A DNA stretch of 64,000 bases from Podocnemis expansa (GCA_007922195.1 ML682028.1:16060700-16124699), one strand, 5' to 3'. Shown: positions 48,621 to 60,950, counted from the stretch's first letter. The notes: a model not told the origin generated them from the sequence alone. Numbers and translations: made by a program.

Positions 48621-48945
48621 GGGTGCGTCTACATTCAGGGGGTCTTTGATGTTGATTTAACAAGGTCAACTTTAAGTCGACTTAAAGTCGACCTTGTTAA
48701 GTTATTTCAGAGTGTGTTTACACTAGAGACAGTGTAGACATACCCTGGGCCCAGTCCGGATCGAGGGCTTGATCTGGCGCCAGCCACCACCGGCAGGCAA
48801 CTGGGAGCCCAATCTGCCCCCAGCCGTTTGCCGCAAGCAGAAAGGGGCTTGGAGGACAGATTGGGCTCCCAGGAGCCAAGCGGCTCTGAGCCCCTTGCCA
48901 CTTGCACCTCTGATTGGAGGAGGGCTCTAGGCCCCTTGATTGGAG
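48621..48945. mobile_element. MITE with long hairpin plus GC-rich flank
   Basis: GGGTGCGTCTACATTCAG at the left, TTAACAAGGTCAACTTTAAG with its inverse in the middle (48657-48704), AGTGTAGACATACCC at 48731-48745. A GC-rich part then runs to about 48945 as in the copy at 36590. Confidence 0.6.
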
Positions 48946-49399
48946 GATTAATTGTAGAATTAGCAGAAAATCTCTATATATGAAGAATTTAACGTATTTT
49001 AAAAATGGATAACTGTTGATACATAGGGAATGGATTTAGAGTATGGCTTCCATGCTCTAAGAAGAGACTTGGTCACGGAAGGTAAATAAAGAAGGTCCCC
49101 TTGGTTATGTAAGAACTAGAGAACTGTCTCATTTAAAGCTGCATTATAAAATCCTAGGCAAAGTACAGTATTAGCCAATAGCATCACATCTGGAGTCAGA
49201 AATCTGGTGGGGGATGAGGGAGCATTCATTAAAAATAGATCTGCAGTACAGCGAAGATGATTATTGGACTTGATTTGCAAGATTAGAGACGCAACATGCT
49301 GTTGGGCCATTTTCGCCCCCTCTGGCTGCACAAAAGGCCTTTGTCGAGAGGAGAGGGGTAGGCAATGCTCAGATTTTTTCAGAGCCCAGACAGAAATCG

Positions 49400-52000
49400 A
49401 TCGTCTGGCCAGAGTTCACTGAAGGGAAGAGGAGCAATAACTGGGGTGTGGTGTGATGAGGGAAGGGATGTTCTGTCTAGCTTGTTCTTGTCTGAATTTA
49501 CAGCTTCTTCTATCTCCTCTCTTGCGTAGTGATGGCTGAGCCTAGCAGAGCACACAATTGATCCTTCACCGATTTATGTATCTCACAAGGTATAGATGTA
49601 AATTATTAATATGGTTTTCTTCCCCTTTGTTTCCAGATATTTACAAAGGTTATTGGAAATACAGATATATTAGAAAATTTGTAGGTCTTTTTCCCTGCCC
49701 AGGGTGGGAGCAGAGCAAAGATCTACATATTATCCAGAGATTTCTAGGCAAATTAGGCTGAACAAAAGCAGTGGCTAAATTTCATAACACAGAATTAAAG
49801 ATCTCAGTAGAGGAGCTGGCTGATGAATGGGCAGAAAAGCATCGGTGAATGTGATTGTAAAATCCAACTCGTGGTTCAAACTGCTAGGATGAATTTATCA
49901 TTTTGCTCATTATCTCTGCACATTCAGATGGTCGTTTCTTCTCTGCAGTTGTTTGTGGAGCTACTTTGTGGGAATACCCATAACTGAGAATGAACATTGA
50001 TATTCACTAGCTGCGAGATCAATGGAAGTTTTATTCCGGTGGTATAGCTGGGCGCTGGCTCACCGGACCCATGGCCCGACGGAGTCCCTTAGCGAGTGCC
50101 TTGTGCTTGCCTTGCTCCCCCTCTCCCAGGAGGGGCCAGCAGCAGCCCCTCCAGCCACAGCAGGAGAGCGGCAGGGCTGGCCGCTCTGGTAGCCACTCTG
50201 TCCCCAGAAGGCGCTAGGGTCAGGCCAGCTTTGTGGGACACCATGGCAGGCAGGGGCACCCAGGCCAGTGCAGTGCACGTCGACTCAGTCTGAGCCAGGG
50301 GCTGGGACTGGCCAGTTGGGAGGTGGGACAAGCTGGCACTGTAGCACGATATGGGCTAATGCCTTGGTGGTGCTCTTTGGGGCTGGATTTATTTTGACGA
50401 GCAGCTATTGTGCCCTTAATATTTCTTTTAATAGTAACACATCTGTTTTATTCATACAATCAAGTAAAAGAAACAATTTGCAGTCAGAGAACAGAAAACC
50501 ACGTGCCGTATGTAACTAATCACACATAATGAATAATCACAGTGAATTATTCCCAAACAATCCAGAGGCTGTAATTTACTCAGACAAATGATATGACAAT
50601 TAGGAATAACAAACACGTTCAGGGAAACGGCAGTCCCTTCTTGCAAACAGGAAAAAGGGCTACATTCATCAGAGAGATTGTTATAAATTGTTTATTCACC
50701 TCTACCTAATTCCAGTAGCAGAGAAAGCCCAACTTTTTGTTAAGCTGTTCTAATTAACTGCAGAATGAAGGCAACCCCTTTAAATGCAGAGCTGGCAGAG
50801 CATTACTTTAACATCACATCCTCGGACTGATGGCAAGCCTTTTACATTAGAAATGCAGATTCATGCAATGACTTGATTATTGCAACATAGGTAGTTTGCC
50901 ACTGGATAACCACAGAGATACAGCTTTCACTGTGGTTGGCTATTAGTTCTCATTTACAGGCGTGCAAAGGATACCTGTGTGCACACCAGTATCAAAAATG
51001 CACTTTTCTCACTGTACTAAGCATCTATGAAAGGAGACAATAGTTAAGAGGCTGTTGCTGCACATGCCCATAGGCTCTTGCATGACAGGTTCAAGGCAAA
51101 CGGGTTAAATATTTTTTTTTTTATTCCTCCCATCGTCACAGTCACATGGATGAGACTAGCTTCCACATCTCAGCTAATCGTGAACAATAAAGGAAAACCT
51201 CAAAAACCCAATTATCAAGGCCATTTCATGCAGCAGCACTTCCTAAACCTAATGGTTATCTCAGCATGCAATTTGGAAGGCATCTAGTTCAGTGCTTTCC
51301 CCAAATAACAAAGTACAGTGGATCTGTAGGAATTAAGTCCTTGAAAGGCAGTGAGGTCATCTGCAGAGATTCAGGCTGCTCTTCATCTAGAGCGCTTGCA
51401 TTTTGGAAACATGTCATAGTTATATAATATTCTTCAGTCCACATTCGTCATCAGCTTTGTTACATCAGCCTTTTCCCATTATTTTAATAATCTGCATCTC
51501 CAGCCTCACGTGCTTTATCTAAAATATGTAAATAGGCAAAAACGAATCAAGCCTGCATCTTATAAACCACTCTCATCATTTGTGAAGATATAATTAATAG
51601 AGCTTGTCTTATCTAAGTGCAGTTTGTTTTTTTATCTGCAGGAATATTAATGCGTTCTTCCCCTGTGATCTAATTCAGCATAATGGAGGGGATTTATTAG
51701 GGCTTAAGAGGAGGAAGTGGAAGCGAACGGTTTAGGATGCATATGTGGTCTTCATCCTGATGCCAGGGTAGTCAACACACGGAAGTTTTGCTATCAACTT
51801 CAATGAGAATGAGAGCTCTTTGTCTGAGAAAGTAAAAGCCAAAAAGTGAGTTGAAGACAAAGGTTACTTGCTTATTCTGAGCACAACGTGATCTTCAGCA
51901 GCTCCATTTCTTTGCCTGGGGAAGTGAAAACAGAGGCAGCTTTAAGCTGACTTTGGCTATGCAGTACAATGGGAGTTTGGCTTCCCAGGCCCTTAGAGGC
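49400..52000. other. Repeat-poor non-coding stretch
   Basis: I recognise no transposon apart from a GC-rich piece at 50040-50340. 50400-51750 is AT-rich with many TAAT and GATA words and no supported exon. Confidence 0.45.
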
Positions 52001-52434
52001 TTTGAAAAGCAGAGACTAGTCACTGTATCCTGGCCATGTCTTGAACGCACTCCCGTGAGAGGGGGTCTGCTTCACAGAGGCACTGCCTCGTGGTCAGGAG
52101 AGGGATGACAGGCATTCCCCTGGCTGGGCACCCTCTGTTCATAACGGCTCCAAGCCCCCAGCTTGGCCACAAGCTGAGCCCACCTCTTCCAGGATGTGTC
52201 AGTTGGTTTGACAAATGCGAGTCCCATTGCCGAGCAAGGGGGCTTCAGTCTTCCCCTGGCCAAAATTTCAGAGCAGGATCGCCTGGGTTATGGGGTCTTG
52301 CTGCTCCTGAGTGTCCAGTATCAAGTTTTCTGCCTGCAGCCCCAGAACGTGGTTGATAGGGGAACCCGGACCCAGCCTCTCCCCTGGGCTCAGGCAGGGC
52401 CCCAAGTTTTAACCCCTAGGCCTTAATGCCCTAT

Positions 52435-52839
52435 GGCTATGTCTACACTGGGAAAAGTTGGTTTGAATTTTTTAATTTGAACTAATAAGTTTGAGTTTAG
52501 TTCAAACCAAACTCAAACATTAGTTCGAATTTACAAAGTGAGCTAATTCGACTCAATGTTAAGTCGAATTAGTCCACTTTGTTAATTCAAACTAACTGCC
52601 CTTAATTTGAATTTATTAAATTTAAACTGAGGGTTAATCCTAGTCTACACTGTTCTTTGTTCAAACTAAGGGTTTACTTCGAACTAATCAGCAGGTCTTA
52701 CTCATTCAAACTAAGCTTTCATTAGTTCAAGTTAAGGAATTCCTTAATCCAAACTAATGAAAGCCTACTGTAGACAGGTACTAAATTAGTTTGGATTAAG
52801 CTTCCTTAATTCAAACTAATTTGCAAGTGTAGACATGCC
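52435..52839. mobile_element. Full-length MITE
   Basis: Ends GGCTATGTCTACACTGGG and GCAAGTGTAGACATGCC; inside mainly TTAGTTCAAACTAA-type palindromes. TAT on the left and CAT on the right may be a mutated 3-bp duplication. Lacks the internal segment of the 39179 and 43420 copies. Confidence 0.8.
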
Positions 52840-53008
52840 CATAGTGATTTATTCCCAAGCAATCCACAGGGTGAGAATACTTAAAGAAATGATGGCTGCT
52901 GGTGACCTCGTCCAGTGAGAAAAGATACATGAAGGGAACAGAGCCTGCTGTTGGGTCTCTCTTGGCAAAGAGTTCATGTGGGGTTTTGAAAGAGGCTGAC
53001 AGCCCAAA

Positions 53009-53222
53009 AAAACCAAGGAGTCGTGTGGCACTTTAAGACTAACAGATTTATTTTTCACATGAGCTTTCGTGGGAGAAAAATCCCACTTCATCAGATGCTT
53101 CGAAGATGGGTGAACTTAGAAAGCTCATGCGAAAAATAAATCTGTTAGTCTTTAAGTGCCACACGACTCCTTGGTTTTTGTGGGGTTTTTTTGCTGGACT
53201 AGACTAACACGGCTATCTCTGT
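53009..53222. mobile_element. PLE-1 insertion, palindromic, with target duplication
   Basis: GCCCAAA flanks both sides (53002-53008, 53223-53229). The left arm 53009-53068 and right arm 53119-53179 are inverse copies with only a few differences over about 60 bp. The right side continues into GCTGGACTAGACTAACACGG, the family tip. Between the arms lies the rest of one ribozyme copy. Confidence 0.85.
53057..53098 (-). ncRNA. Hammerhead ribozyme motif, best copy
   Basis: Minus strand: GCAT, CTGATGA (53094-53088), GTGGGA (53086-53081), loop, TCCCAC (53074-53069), GAAA (53068-53065), GCTC, ATGT. Stem II has six pairs without mismatch; stem I is GCAU/AUGU with one G-U. Predicted cleavage is after 53061. 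Stem III is very short, as in known PLE hammerheads. Confidence 0.72.
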
Positions 53223-54180
53223 GCCCAAAGACTGGGGAACGTATCGCCCAAGCAAGAGGTTGTGTTTTGGAAACCAAGTAGAAAGCCAGCGATTAGAGGA
53301 AGAACTGGAGAGAGCAGGAGATGTTTGGGGGTTAAAGAAAATGCTTAATGCTAACAGGGTACTTGTGAACCTTTCCAAGGGGGGAAGGTCTGGGGCTTTC
53401 AATAACCTATTGTTTACCCCAGAGGGGAGGAGTTTACTTTGGAGACGCCACAGAACGACTCTGGTCAGGCTCTGATGCTGTCCCCATCCCCATGTATCTA
53501 AGCACCTTCAATAGAGCACTAAAAGACAGCTACCATATGCAACTTTCTCTTTTCTTCTTTCCAGCAGGAGAATTACATACTCGCTGTAATCTGTTATTTT
53601 GGTATTAAAGGAAAGCTAAATAATTAATCAGTGACAGGAAAATGAGGCAGGTTCTGGAGCAGATGAAAGCAGGGGTAAGGCACTGTGACATCTAGGAATG
53701 AAGTGGTCTGAATGCATTCAAATCATATTGATAAACCCACTGTTCCTTCAGGATATTCCTTACCTTTTTTTCCTTAGAACTTTTTTTTTCTAATGTTTCT
53801 TATACCTCTCCTGGATTACACTTTTGATTGGATGAAATTTCTTCTAGAGTTCTCTATTATTTGCCCACTATTGCATCACCTTAATCTGAGATTTTGTTCC
53901 ATAGCAACACAGGCGCATAGTTCAGGTTTTTCCCCTCTTAATCAGCGTAGCATGAGTGGTTTTGCTAAGCCTTTCTATACAGGTGTTTTCCAGCTGCTGC
54001 TTCTTCACGGGCTTATTTGAACTGACTTGAAACCTCTTAAGATTGTTTCAGTGAGTTCTGAATCTTGAGCCGTGGAAATCGTGTTACTGTACTAAATTGG
54101 GATTAATAGAAGTACTTACTATCATAGTACATGAAAGCTGTCTTGGCCCAGAACCCACGAGGTGCTGTGCAAACACAGAA

Positions 54181-54318
54181 CAAAAAAACCAGGAGTCCTG
54201 TGGCACTTTTAAAGACTTTATTTACTTATATTTATATTTATTTATTTGTTTATATTTATATCATTTATTGTGTGAGCTTCTGTGGGAGAAAATCTCACTT
54301 TGTCAGATGCTTTGAGAA
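54181..54318 (-). mobile_element. PLE-1 fragment with TTTA-rich expansion
   Basis: CAGGAGTCCTGTGGCACTTT, then TTTATTTAC/TTTATATTTA units (54216-54270) where other copies have one TTTATTTAT, then a ribozyme block with CTGACAA and AGAA on the minus strand (dead core). Confidence 0.75.
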
Positions 54319-54683
54319 TCCTGCAGTCAAGCACATCTCATGTTTCAAATTCCATGAACGGCTTCTTTGGCTCAGGCTCCGTTCGTTTGTACAGCAGCTT
54401 GCACAATGCTGGGTTAGCTCATGAACAGGACTCCCAGCCACTACTGCTATACAAATAATTACAAAGGCTAATGTTGTGTTCCTATGGTAGCCATGGGAAA
54501 GAGGGCTGGATTCTCCATAGCAATTTGATGGGCAAATTAATTTTAGCTCACCCCATAGATATAGAGGATCCAGTTACTTGGGGGGAAGAACTCCTTGTTA
54601 CCCCACTTTGCTCACTACTCAGAAAACTGATGTGCAGCAAGATGTAGTGCTGATCATTAATTAGGCAACATTCTTCTCTCTAA

Positions 54684-54790
54684 GGCCTTGTCTACATTAG
54701 CAAAATTTGCAGTGGTGTAACTTTATAGCTGCAGGAGTACAAAGCTGTAATGAAGATGCAGCTTAATTAGCTAGATTACAATATTGCACT
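54684..54790. mobile_element. MITE relic with GGCCTTGTCTACATTAGC end
   Basis: GGCCTTGTCTACATTAGCAA then AATTTGCAGTGGTGTAACTT is the left end of a common turtle MITE; no right end found. Confidence 0.5.
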
Positions 54791-55344
54791 GACTGCTGTA
54801 CCATAGTATCCCCTAACCTCTACATCAGATGCAACATAAATAATATGTGCCTGAGGCAGCGAAAGTGCACTTTGTTGTATTATTAGGACAATTAATCTTG
54901 CATCTGAGCTGTAGAATTTTGTGCGTGTGTGTGAAGGTTTTTTGTGATGTCTGATTTCTTGCTGGAGACTCAGTAAATGGCATTTGTATCAGCAGTTGCA
55001 TCGTCGCTGAATTTTTTAGGTCCTGTATTAAAATAAGAATTACACAGCATTCATACAAGTGTCATTTTGGATATATCTGCATCATTTGGTTTTCTTATGA
55101 GAGCTGGAGTTGGTCAGGGTCATGGAGAAAATTGTTCATTATGGTTCTGCTTAACAGAAACCAGGTTGGCAAGTCGAGACTTACTGATCCTTCATATTTC
55201 ACATTCACACAAAAGAAGTGTGAGGGATAGTAATGCCCTATAGCATACATTCAGGATGGGATCTATATCAGAGACGAACAATACATACCCCACTACTAAA
55301 TTGTCCTTTCTGGGTTTGATTTCTAATGTTTGGAAAGATGAAAA

Positions 55345-55425
55345 ACTAAGAGCTTGATACAAAGTGCATCCAAGTCCATCAAGACCTGCACTGACTTGAG
55401 TGGCTTTTGGAACCAGTTCTGAGTT
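55345..55425. repeat. Palindromic repeat (GATACAAAGTGCATCCAAGT)
   Basis: GCTTGATACAAAGTGCATCC faces GACTTGAGTGGCTTTTGGAA, the same fold-back family as 36958. Confidence 0.5.
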
Positions 55426-56101
55426 AGTGTGATTTGTGAGCCGGAAACATCCATGTTCCAAATCACTATGGGTTTTCGTCTTAAAACCGTGTGCAAATGG
55501 CAAAACTCAAGACCATACTGAAGGAGGTCAGAGCTAATGAAAACCAGGTCCTGTGGGCTTTCTTAGTCATCTTATATTGCTCTTTATCATAAACAAACCT
55601 AGGTGAAAACATTCCTGAACAATATACTATAGTTCTAACATCTGTGCTGTTTGGTTATTTAAGTTCCCAATGCCGGCCTGTGTATTTCCCGTAAATGCAA
55701 GGTTGTTGTAATTCTCTGACCAGCTAAATCCAGACAGTGATCTCATAATCCTTGTTGCACTTACTTGTTTCCCCTTCTAATCATGTTGGAATCAGCATGA
55801 ATTCTCCCAAACATTAATGAAAAGCAGGAGTCCTGTAAGCAAAGGAATCTCTGGAAGTAAAAAGGTGTATTTCCAGCCAGTAATAATTAGTGTCCTGCGT
55901 TTGTTTTAATAGTTCAGTATTAATCCCAGATTTGACTTCCACACTTCTCTCTTTCTTGTCCAGCATATTAGGGAACTTAAAATGCACAAAGAAGTGCTTT
56001 GCTCCTGGACGGAAAGAAGCAATCTCCCGTGGAAAGCTGTAAATGTGCACTGTCTGTGGTTAAAGCCTTTTGGTTTGTTTTTGTCTTCACAGAAATGTCT
56101 G

Positions 56102-56217
56102 TTTTCTCCCACGAAAGCTCACGTAATAAATAAATTTCTTAGTCTTTAAAAGCGCCACAAGACTCCTTGCTTGTTTTGCTGAACTAGACTGACACAGCTA
56201 CCTCTTTGGAACTTGGC
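56102..56217 (+). mobile_element. PLE-1 fragment, ribozyme cut in half
   Basis: Begins inside stem II (TTTTCTCCCACGAAAGCTCA) and continues through TTCTTAGTCTTTAAAAGCGC, ACAAGACTCCTTGCTTGTTT to CTACCTCTTTGGAACTTGG. The CTGANGA half is missing. Confidence 0.8.
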
Positions 56218-56348
56218 ATTATGCCAAGCACAGACATTTGAAGTGGAAATCCATCAACTTCACAAAACCATTTGCACAGATGCAAACAGAAACCATCTTC
56301 CTCTACATTTCCCTACAGTTATTTTGCTCCCATTCTGTAAATTCCTCA

Positions 56349-56445
56349 TCTTCAAGCATCTGATGAAGTGTGGGATTGTCTCCCATGAACGCTCGTATGA
56401 TATATAAATTTCTTAGTCTTTAAAAGTGCCAGCAGACTCCTTGTT
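56349..56445 (+). mobile_element. PLE-1 fragment, GAAC for GAAA
   Basis: AAGCATCTGATGAAGTGTGG, TCTCCCATGAACGCTCGTAT, AGTCTTTAAAAGTGCCAGC. CTGATGA is intact but GAAA reads GAAC. Same strand as the copy 130 bp upstream. Confidence 0.78.
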
Positions 56446-56865
56446 AGAAAAGTCTGTGTTATCTTCCACATTCCTACATAATTCTCACTCTACCTACTTT
56501 CCAAATCTATTATATCACTTTCTTTCTCCTCTTCTTTGCCAATGAGGGCAAGTGTGTTTGTCTGCTTTTCCCACAGCCATTACATTCCTTTTTAGTTCGC
56601 TCTATCCCCCTTCATGCATGGAATAAGCTCCTGGACATGAGCTGTGCGGCAGCTTTCCTGTTCATATTTAAATCCCTTCTCAAGAACTACATTTACTATG
56701 ATGCCTACAAGAAATCGGCCAAAAAAACATTCCTAGGTGTGCATTTGTATTGCAGTGGCCCTAATAGCTCATTATATATCATTTGCTTCCCCGTAATGGG
56801 TGCACAAATCTTTGCTGCAGAAAAATGGAATATTTTGTTGTAGCCCCTTTCTTCCTCCTTATGAA

Positions 56866-57060
56866 ACGTAAGGCCAGAAGGAACCTCAAAAAGTCAACAA
56901 GTCCAACCCTTTCATTGTGCCAGGACCAACTAAACCTCAACCATCCCTGACAACCTGTTTGTGAAAGCTTCCAATGATGGGGATTTCACAATCTTCCTCC
57001 GAAGCCTGTTCTAGAGCTTACCTGCCCTTATAGCCTCTGTCTGATTTTTTGTTTATTCCC
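56866..57060 (-). mobile_element. CR1 LINE 3' part
   Basis: AAGGCCAGAAGGAACCTCAA, GACCAACTAAACCTCAACCA, TCCCTGACAACCTGTTTGTG, AATGATGGGGATTTCACAAT and GAAGCCTGTTCTAGAGCTTA are the inverse of the CR1 3' region. Confidence 0.85.
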
Positions 57061-57129
57061 TTCACTGCCCAAAATTATATTCTACGATCTTTGGGACAGT
57101 CAGTGTCTTTCTGTGAACCACTAGCCCAC

Positions 57130-58640
57130 GTGCGGCTGCTGTGAAATACTAAACATTACTAAACTGAATAGTGTTAAATTGCTCCCTTCAAATAGCAACA
57201 TTGCCTGTCAGCTTCATGTACTCAGATGCTGCTGAGCAATGCATGAATAAATTTGGTACTCATGGAGCTGGTCCTGGTCGTAGGAGAAACTTTGTAAACT
57301 TGTTAGGGGTGCTGGTTGTTGCACTTAGTGTGCAATATTGTGTGCAAATAAAGATGCTCTCGAGATCTGCTGCATGATGTATTTTTAAAAGAAATGTGCT
57401 ACATGTTCTGACATTTGCATAAATAGGGTAAAAAAGTGCTTTCTCCTTTCAGCTTGTTTTTCTCTGGGCTGATTGGCTTATTTTTAAAAGCTGGAGGAAT
57501 GGAAGTGGAGTCACCGCACAATCTTAGAAAGCCTTGGGGGAATTAACAGTAAGGTAACAGAGGTCAGGGGCCCCTGGGGTTTTCCGCAGCAGTTAGAGGT
57601 AAAGAATGAGAGGGAGGGAAATAGCAAAGAACAGAGTGCCCTCAGAAATGTGGTAATGTTGTCAGAAGTGCTAAAGTCAAGGCTAGGATCAGGATAGCGT
57701 GAGAGAGCTCTGTCTCAAGTTACAGGGAGTTCGAGAGGTCCTCTGGGACTGCAAACATCTTCCCACCTCAAGCAGGGGTTGTTCCTACGACAAACCCAGA
57801 ACAGGAGCCATCGAGAGTTCTTACTTTCAAACCTAGTTCGGTAATGAGTCCTAAACCTAAGTGAAATGAGTTGCCGATCTCCATGCAATTCCTAGCAATT
57901 GGGATCCCGTGCAAGAAGGAACTCTAACAGCCTCAATAAGAAAAATGAGGATAAAATGGGCACAGTGGTTTAACTAGTCTCCCCACTATAGGTCAGCCCA
58001 TCCTTGGCTAACATGTATCAATGGTAAAGTCAAACTCACATTGTCATTGTACTGCGCTTGTAATGGGGCTAAAGAGTTTCCAGTTATAATGTTCTCACAT
58101 TTGGTATCAGAGCATTAATTTTCCTTGCGCACGGTCGCATTTGATTCCACTGCGGACACTGCTGGGAATGCAGTCAAAAATTAGTCTGAATGAAGGAAAG
58201 AAGTGTTTGCCCTTTGACTAATTTCCTCCTGATTTATTTCTCGTCTTGGAAAGCCTGTGGTTAATTTGTAATCTTATGTAAAGTACCATATGTGAAGTAA
58301 TTTAACTTTCATCTAATCTGAAATGAGAGCCTTAAATCAGGCCTCCATGTCAACACACAGCAACTGTTTCCCTCAATAGTCTCGGCACGGTGACTTTCTC
58401 CAGTTCCTCCCAACTGAGCTGCTGTGTATCTATGGAAGATACTTTCCTGGTGAGGAAAAAAATGTAGAAAAAATAGATCAATCCAATTTGTGAATTATAA
58501 CTAACTTTAATCACATTTCTCTTTCTCCAGAGCTAGGAAATTTTAGGAGGGTCTCATTATCAACAATTAACTAACTCAAGTGTCATAGAAATGCTGAATG
58601 AAATCCTGACTCCATTAAGGCCAGGATTTCACTTGCTGTG
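57130..58640. other. Repeat-poor non-coding stretch
   Basis: No transposon or exon recognised. Short frames only. Confidence 0.45.
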
Positions 58641-58659
58641 TTTTGGATTCCCATGATCA

Positions 58660-58860
58660 TTATATTATTTATTATGTGAATTATAGTAGTGCCTGGATGC
58701 ATTGTAAAGGATCAGTCTTTATGGTGCTAAGTGTTGCACAAACACAAGACTGTCCTGTCCCAGAGAACTCACAATCTACATGACAAAAAGAATGAAAACA
58801 GTGCATGAAACAGACAGATCAGGGGAAGGTAGGTTGGAAGGAAAAGGGAACAATAAATCT
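58660..58860 (+). repeat. Amniote interspersed repeat, longest copy here
   Basis: TAGTAGTGCCTGGATGCATT, TATGGTGCTAAGTGTTGCAC, ACAAGACTGTCCTGTCCCAG, GAACTCACAATCTACATGAC. Pieces of the same repeat are at 14565-14640, 41250-41335, 54155-54180 and in the outer ends of the 37541/38434 inverted repeat. Family name not known to me. Confidence 0.6.
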
Positions 58861-58923
58861 AACTGAGTTTGGCATAAAAATGAACAGATTTTAGTGGAAA
58901 AAAATCATGATTCCTCCCATGTC

Positions 58924-59190
58924 TCCCTATGCTTTGGGTCAAATTTTCAAAAATAGCTAACTTTAATGAGATTTCTAAACAACTTTGGGTCATATTTATA
59001 AAGGTATTTATTTAGGTGCCTAAAGATTTAGAAAGATAAGTTCCTAGTGGGATTTTCAGCACTGCTTAAACAGACAAGATGCCTAATTCCCATTTAAAGT
59101 CAATAGGAGGGAGGCACATAACCTGTTAGAAATCCCAATTGACACCTACAGCGTATATTGGTGCCCAAATACCTTTGAAAACCTAGCTTT
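58924..59190. repeat. Repeat with TTAGGTGCCTAAAG fold-back
   Basis: CAAATTTTCAAAAATAGCTA, TTATTTAGGTGCCTAAAGAT, TAGTGGGATTTTCAGCACTG, GTGCCCAAATACCTTTGAAA follow a well-known sauropsid repeat rich in AGGCGCCTA-type words. Confidence 0.6.
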
Positions 59191-60039
59191 AAGTTCCTTT
59201 TGACAATTGCATGTTGTATCCATAGTATTTTATTGCACGGTAGAGTTGCCATACCGGTGTTGTTCACTGTACTCACCAATAAAGAAGAGAGATCATGCAA
59301 TATAAAGGAGTGACCGCTAGAAATAAAACCTCAGAATATAAAATATGGAGAGGGAAGAAGCAAACTAGCAAGCACCAACTGTATTCAGCTGGTTATGAAA
59401 ATCTGAGGCAGACTGTCAGCTGGCCATAAACCAGCCGTTGAGGTCGCATATGCAAATTTAGAACAGACATCTATTCATAGATATGAGTGTGCATATCCTG
59501 GCTCTAAAGAAGCAGTTGGACCCACATGAATTTGTGCTCATATGAATGATAGACTGTGGCTGAATGTCTGGCACTGGCCATTTTAATAATCAGTTGATGC
59601 ACGAAACCTAGGGTAGGAGAGTGATTGTTTGGAGGATCAGAATGTCACATGCCTATGCCATAAAAATTGCATAGCCCGAGTTAATGAGCAGAACTAGGTT
59701 AATGGAGATTTAGGGGAGAAGCACTTAGCCCCCAGCACAATGATCAACTAAGAAACTGTTTAGGAGACTTGGATGACCCACTAGTAAGTTGACTTTACTT
59801 TTTGCTTGAAAAGGTTTTGTGACTAAGCCTCTTTCAGCCACTCAAAGAGGTCATGATTGCAGGTATGCCTAGTGGACACAGACTTCCTTGACTTCTTACC
59901 TCTGGGTCACATCAGCATGCGGGGAAGGTCCAAAAGGGGGCACTGCTCCAGCCCCACTGTTACTGGTTGATGAAGGTGAACAGATCTAAGATATAGGAAA
60001 TACTGTAGCTGATGCTACTCCACAAATAATGTATATTTT

Positions 60040-60110
60040 CGGTAAGCCTGTCTCATTCACCAACAGATATTGGTCTAATGAAAGAGATTAGCTCACCCAC
60101 CTTGTTGCTC
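60040..60110 (+). mobile_element. PLE-2 fragment
   Basis: CATTCACCAACAGATATTGG, TCTAATGAAAGAGATTAGCT, CACCCACCTTGTTGCTCTAA match the end family seen at 39815. The ribozyme half is absent. Confidence 0.6.
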
Positions 60111-60383
60111 TAAATTTTTACCACACACTTCCTCTCCAGTTTATAGACCTGTGCATTTAAAGTGGCATCAGGATTTTGTTGTGATTTTCATCATGATGGG
60201 ATTCCCCCTTTCTGCATCACATACAGAGCAAACAGATTTCTTTCTCTCTCTTCCCCCTTGAAGTCTGTGTAGTTCATTTGGAAGACAGCATGAGGACAGT
60301 GTCTACAAATCATTGTTTAGTTCTGCGTGGCCTTATAGCAGATGGCCAACGAGTCAGGATCAAAAGTTCCAAAGGGATAGCCT

Positions 60384-60478
60384 CAGTTCGAATTGAGGAA
60401 AGCGGGCATGTCCATGCACTTATTTGAATTCGAATGGATGACAATCAATTCGAATTCACATATAAGTGTAGACATAGC
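60384..60478. mobile_element. Short MITE derivative
   Basis: TCAGTTCGAATTGAGG, TTTGAATTCGAATGG and TTCGAATTCACATATAAG end in AAGTGTAGACATAGCC (60463-60478). The left terminal repeat is missing; just before it stands GTTCCAAAGGGATAGCC (60367-60383), the PLE-1 tip. Confidence 0.6.
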
Positions 60479-60950
60479 CTTGGAGAATTCTGCGTATTGT
60501 TCACATGAGCCTTGGTGCAAAGTGGCAGACACCAATGAGAGATTTACTTTGCATACATTCTTTACGCTGGAAAGCTGTCACCTTAAAAGATGAAATAAAC
60601 CCTGTTACAACAGCCCTGAAGCAATGCAATCAAATTTGCAAATAAATTTGATCTCAGCAACTTCACTTTGAAGCCTTGATGTGGTATTCATCTATCTGAG
60701 CACTGCAATTGGTAAATTGTCAAATTTCTGATCACTCGATCAGAAAGATTGAAAGGCATTGTTTCAGGGCTTAATAGTGACTTTCGCTTTTTCTATCATC
60801 AGAACAGGTGATTTGACCTCATCTCCCACTGTTTGCTGTTCACCAGTGTTTGAATTTTTACAACTGCTTTTATTTGCTGTTACAGTGTGATCTGTTCCCA
60901 TGACTTAAACTTCCCTGCATTTATTGCCTCACATTTGGTAAATTCCCCCA

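Noticed and set aside
53101..53179. A second complete hammerhead on the plus strand of the palindromic copy
   Set aside because: Only the GAAA-GCTC-ATGC half is present; CTGANGA and stem II are missing in this arm.
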